In this document: piece after piece, positions 61,338-64,000 of the stretch | Position numbering within the stretch: the stretch's first letter is position 1 | Layout: each line of letters starts with the position of its first letter | Source: Pelagomonas calceolata | Taxonomy: Eukaryota; Sar; Pelagophyceae; Pelagomonadales; Pelagomonadaceae | Length of the DNA stretch: 64,000 nt | NCBI GenBank assembly: GCA_918797485.1 | Contig: CAKKNE010000005.1 | Location: 1,488,001-1,552,000 of the forward strand | Direction: 5' to 3' | The notes under the pieces: model-generated | Databases searched by the model: none | Told to the model about the DNA's origin: nothing | Seen by the model: only the letters and a program-made list of their open reading frames with translations | Program-made: the position numbers and the translations under genes

Positions 61338-62294
61338 ATGCGAACGATAGCGGGGGCAGCCCTCCTCGCGCTCGCCGGCGCGGCGCCCGACGAGGCGCTC
61401 CTCGTCGTCTGCTTCGCGGACGCCGCGGTCTCGACGCGGCGCCACTCGCTGGCGAGCCACGGGCGCGGCTGCCAGGTCACGGTGGGCAGCTTCCGCATGG
61501 CGAACGCCGACGCCCTCGTCCGCGTCATCACGCCGTCGCGGGAGATGGTGGACCCGGTCCTGAGGCGGGCTTCCGCGCGCGACGCGCGCCTGGACGTCTT
61601 CGAGGTCGGCGCGGGGCCCTACGGCGGCGTGGAGCTGCGGGGCGCGGACGGGCGCTTCCGGGGCAACTGCCTGCGGCACGTGTGGTACGCGGCGTGCCTG
61701 CGGGCGCTGCCGCCCTCGGTGGCGCGCGTGCTCGTCGCGGACGGCTCCGACGTCTTCTTCCAGCGGGACCCCTTCGAGCTGCTGCGGCGCTACGCCGCCG
61801 CGTCCCTGCTCTTCTTCGGCGACCGCGGCGACGACCCCGACGAGGGCCGGCGCTACTTCCGGCGGCGCATGCTCGAGTGCCCGGGCCTCGACGCGCCGCT
61901 CGAGCGCGTCGAGGAGGCCTTCGGCGGCGTCTACGCGAACGGCGGCGTCTTCCTCGGCGCGCGCGGCGCCGCGGCGGACCTCGTGGGCCGCGTCGCGGCG
62001 TACGCGCGCGCGTGCGGCGCGTGGGAGAGCGACCAGGGGCTGCTGAACCTCGCACGGTACCGCATGCTCGCGGAGGCCGGCTTCGACGGCGACCGCGTCA
62101 AGGCGGTCGCGGACCGCGTCCACAGCGTGGCCATGGGCCACTACGACTGGCCGCACGTCGACGCGCGCGGCGCGCTCGCGGCCGCGGGCGGCGAAGCGCT
62201 CCACGTCGTCCACCAGTACCACACGCGGCGCGCGCGCGGCGCGCTCCAGGAGTACTACCGCCGCGTGCGGCCCTGGCTCGAGGAGGTCTCGTAA
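61338..62294 (+). CDS. secreted-pathway glycosyltransferase-like protein
   Basis: 318 aa from ATG 61338. Signal peptide or anchor MRTIAGAALLALAGAAP. GT-A-like features: ALLVVCFADAAV at the start, VARVLVADGSDVFFQRDPFELL near 140 (a D-x-D-like DGSD), FGGVYANGGVFLGARGA near 195, and WESDQGLLNLARY near 235, the order seen in nucleotide-diphospho-sugar transferase families working in the Golgi. VAMGHYDWPHVD and VHQYHTRRARGAL follow, with conserved His for metal binding. Donor and acceptor unknown. Its start lies just after a perfect promoter-type element. Confidence 0.7.
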   Translation: MRTIAGAALLALAGAAPDEALLVVCFADAAVSTRRHSLASHGRGCQVTVGSFRMANADALVRVITPSREMVDPVLRRASARDARLDVFEVGAGPYGGVELRGADGRFRGNCLRHVWYAACLRALPPSVARVLVADGSDVFFQRDPFELLRRYAAASLLFFGDRGDDPDEGRRYFRRRMLECPGLDAPLERVEEAFGGVYANGGVFLGARGAAADLVGRVAAYARACGAWESDQGLLNLARYRMLAEAGFDGDRVKAVADRVHSVAMGHYDWPHVDARGALAAAGGEALHVVHQYHTRRARGALQEYYRRVRPWLEEVS

Positions 62295-62320
62295 CGACGC
62301 GTCACGCGTGCTTCCTTAGG

Positions 62321-63487
62321 CTAGGCCCCGGGCGCGGTCGGCCCGGCCGCGCCGGCGAGCCGCGCCAGGACGTCCTCGACGGCGTCGCCGCGCGCGAGCG
62401 CCGCCGCGACGGCGCGCGCGCGGCGCGGCGCGTCGCCGCCGACCGCCGCGGCGTCCGTCGCCGCGCGGAGCGACGCGAGGGCGAAGCGCCGCGCGCCGTG
62501 GTCGGGGTACGCCGCCGGGAACGCCAGGACCGCGCTCCAGTCGCCGACGTCCGCCGCGACGCTGGTGACGGCCGCGTCCGCGGGCGCGACGCCCGCCACG
62601 AGCCCCCGGAGGCGCCGCACCTCGGCCGCGCGCGCGTCGAAGCGGCGCACGCGCGCGCGCGCCTCGCGCACGACGAGGCGCACGTCCTCGGGCGGCGGCT
62701 CGCGCCGCGCGACGGCGACGACGTCCGCGACGTCGACGTGGGCGTGCGCGAGGTGCGCCGCGCGCAGGCGCAGGCGGCCGCGCGCGTCGGCCGCGTCGGG
62801 CGCGAGCTCCAGGGCGAGCGCCGCGCCGCCCGCCAGCTCGACGCGCGCCTCGACGGCGCCGCCCGGCCGCGCGGCCACGCCGACGACGCGCGCGCCCGCC
62901 GCGGCCGCGGCCGCCGGCGCCGGCGCCGCCGCCCGCTCGGGCACGACCTGCGTGGACGTCGACGTTCGGGCCGCGTCCGTGGACGGGCCGCGCCACGTGC
63001 CTCGGGACGACCCCACGCGCGGCTTGGTTTCCGCGCGGGGCGCGACGAGCGCCTCGCAGGCGCCGAGCTTCGCGCCGAGCTCCGCCGCGCGGCGGTCGAG
63101 CGCGGCCCGCGCGCGGCGGAGCCGCGCCTCGCCCGCCTCGAGGCGCGCGGTGCCGCGCTCGAGCGCGTCGCGCGCGCGGCCGCGGCCCGCGCGGCGCGCG
63201 CCCGCGCGCACCGCGGCCGCGGCCTGCGCGTCGCCCCCGTCCTCCTCCGGCGCGCCGCCGCCCAGCCGCCGCAGCGCCTCGCCGCGCACCGCCTCCTGGA
63301 AGAGGCGCTCGGCCGCCGCCGCGAGCTCCGCGCGCGCGGCCGCGTAGTCGGTCGCGGCCGCGGCCGCCCGCGGCCGCTGGGCCCGCGCGGGCGACCGCCC
63401 GGCCGCCGCCGGCGCGCCGGCCTCGGACCCGCGGCGCCAGGCCCGGTACGCGCCGCTCGCCGCGGCGAGCTGGACCAGGGCCATCAA
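62321..63487 (-). CDS. Ala/Arg-rich helical hypothetical protein
   Basis: 388 aa. It is dominated by Ala, Arg and Glu: a helical region (DYAAARAELAAAAERLFQEAV ... GTARLEAGEARLRRARAALDRR, probably coiled coil, about 45-140), a Ser/Thr/Pro linker, then a more ordered C-terminal part (LRLRAAHLAHAHVDVADVV, VGDWSAVLAFPAAYPDHGARRFALASL). The second part might be an RWD-like fold as in kinetochore proteins, but this is a guess. Extreme GC and the open antisense frame make assignment difficult. Promoter-type element 45 bp upstream. Confidence 0.5.
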   Translation of the reverse strand: MMALVQLAAASGAYRAWRRGSEAGAPAAAGRSPARAQRPRAAAAATDYAAARAELAAAAERLFQEAVRGEALRRLGGGAPEEDGGDAQAAAAVRAGARRAGRGRARDALERGTARLEAGEARLRRARAALDRRAAELGAKLGACEALVAPRAETKPRVGSSRGTWRGPSTDAARTSTSTQVVPERAAAPAPAAAAAAGARVVGVAARPGGAVEARVELAGGAALALELAPDAADARGRLRLRAAHLAHAHVDVADVVAVARREPPPEDVRLVVREARARVRRFDARAAEVRRLRGLVAGVAPADAAVTSVAADVGDWSAVLAFPAAYPDHGARRFALASLRAATDAAAVGGDAPRRARAVAAALARGDAVEDVLARLAGAAGPTAPGA

Positions 63488-63531
63488 AGCTGCTGGGCGT
63501 GGGCTTTTTTTGACAAAAAAGCGGTTTTGGC

Positions 63532-63546
63532 TTGCTAGTGTCTTAC
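63532..63546. promoter_or_regulatory. CTAGTGTCTTAC-type promoter element, copy 14
   Basis: TTGCTAGTGTCTTAC, exact core, without a downstream GCTAGC. 45 bp upstream of the minus-strand start at 63487 and adjacent to the LINE-like fragment. Confidence 0.65.
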
Positions 63547-63553
63547 CGTCGAG

Positions 63554-64000
63554 ATGATTGACTGGGTTTGGCTGCCATCCTCTAAGTTAGAACCCGACCC
63601 CGTGAGACGGGCAAAAGCACTACAATTCTACAACGGCCCAGTATCGACGAGCGACGCGGTCTATCTAGGCCACCAGTTCGGAGGCGGCCAGTATGGGCAC
63701 GTGAGGCGACAGACAGCAATCGCGGCGAGAGCCGTCAGGGCCATCGAGCAGAACGTAGCCGTGCGAAAGTATCTGACCTTCGAACAGACGATGTACGTCT
63801 GGACCAGCCACGCCCGCCCCAAGGCCGAGCTGTGGGCGTCGGTTGCGCCGAGATTGAAGGCGGAAAGGACCCCTGCCGGTCCACTTTTGCTTTGGAAGCG
63901 TGGGAGAAACCGATCCCTGCACCGAGGCGATGGATACGAGGGAAAAGTGGCACGAGCGCGTGCTCGACATATTCAACGATTGCACGCCGGCCGCGCGCTT
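63554..64000 (+). pseudogene. LINE-like reverse transcriptase fragment running off the window
   Basis: Open frame of 149 codons from ATG 63554 to the window end. AVYLGHQFGGGQ ... HVRRQTAIAARAVRAIEQ ... LTFEQTMYVWTSHARPKAELWA resembles the thumb region after the polymerase core of non-LTR retrotransposons (YLG ... I..R...A......L ... K...Y...V.P...YG.E.W). There is no polymerase core (YADD) upstream, so the piece is 5'-truncated or a start in mid-element. The remainder lies beyond the window. Lower GC than neighbours. Confidence 0.45.

Noticed and set aside
61682-63538. 618-codon plus-strand frame overlapping two genes
   Set aside because: It runs out of frame through the glycosyltransferase gene and antisense to the next; composition is Arg/Ala only.

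Overview
The window looks like nuclear DNA of a photosynthetic stramenopile, most likely a pelagophyte (Aureococcus/Pelagomonas group). The evidence is: GC-rich, gene-dense sequence with almost no introns; an aureochrome (bZIP plus LOV), known only from photosynthetic stramenopiles; many nucleus-encoded proteins with signal-peptide plus transit-type leaders (bL19, SufC, IspG, a parvulin, a carrier, an SDR-like protein); a signal-peptide-bearing ubiquitin E1 of the kind used in the periplastidal compartment of red-lineage complex plastids; and two introner elements with 8-bp target duplications, the DNA-transposon-like intron makers best known from Aureococcus. CFAP45, centrin and a kinesin suggest a lineage that has, or recently had, a flagellum. 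No bacterial operons, CRISPR arrays, rRNA or convincing tRNA genes were seen.

Layout. 0-13 kb: CHY zinc finger, RRM/WW RNA-binding protein, plastid bL19, a LINE scrap, a 20S beta2-like proteasome subunit with a secretory-type leader, an arylformamidase-like hydrolase, the aureochrome, and two hypothetical proteins. 12-23 kb: two-pore K+ channel, a truncated TM9SF piece, plastid-type carrier, parvulin, SufC, polytopic membrane protein, kinesin, glutaredoxin/CHORD-like protein. 23-34 kb: His-rich membrane protein (introner 1), IspG, SDR-like protein, RING protein, TRM112, SET/MYND methyltransferase, HSF-type factor, GH45 endoglucanase (introner 2). 34-48 kb: a gene-poor kilobase, methyltransferase-like protein, Canopy-J fusion, SANT fragment, TTI2-like HEAT protein, ankyrin protein, centrin, ferric reductase/NOX, an OLA1-like protein without its P-loop lysine, HslV, DUF1415 protein, CFAP45. 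49-64 kb: hypothetical protein, GINS subunit Psf2, GPR180/TMEM145-like protein, a minisatellite-bearing zinc protein, the E1, a repeat-rich interval, a glycosyltransferase-like protein, an Ala/Arg-rich protein, and a second LINE-like fragment running off the end.

Two signals stand out beyond the gene list. (1) Two copies of one introner family sit in opposite orientations inside secreted-protein genes. Each has 15-bp terminal inverted repeats (CTGTGTGGAAATCAA) and a perfect 8-bp target duplication. Removing the element plus one duplication copy restores the frame exactly; one splice uses a GT donor and the other a GC donor supplied by the target duplication. Diverged relatives lie in intergenic DNA near 6.9 and 18.0 kb. 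(2) A quasi-palindromic element, consensus TTGCTAGTGTCTTAC then 4-8 nt then GCTAGC, recurs at least a dozen times, almost always about 50-220 bp upstream of a start codon and often between divergent genes. It looks like a lineage-specific core promoter or initiator-type element.

Functional threads: plastid isoprenoid and Fe-S biogenesis (IspG is itself an Fe-S enzyme and SufC builds Fe-S clusters), blue-light sensing (aureochrome), protein turnover and folding in endomembrane or plastid-surrounding compartments (E1, beta2-like, HslV, parvulin, Canopy-J), cytoskeleton and flagellum (kinesin, centrin, CFAP45), and replication and translation (Psf2, TRM112, bL19). Starts were placed at the first ATG giving a sensible N-terminus; the context GCAGCCATG is shared by at least four genes (8696, 29565, 31127 on the minus strand, 39836).
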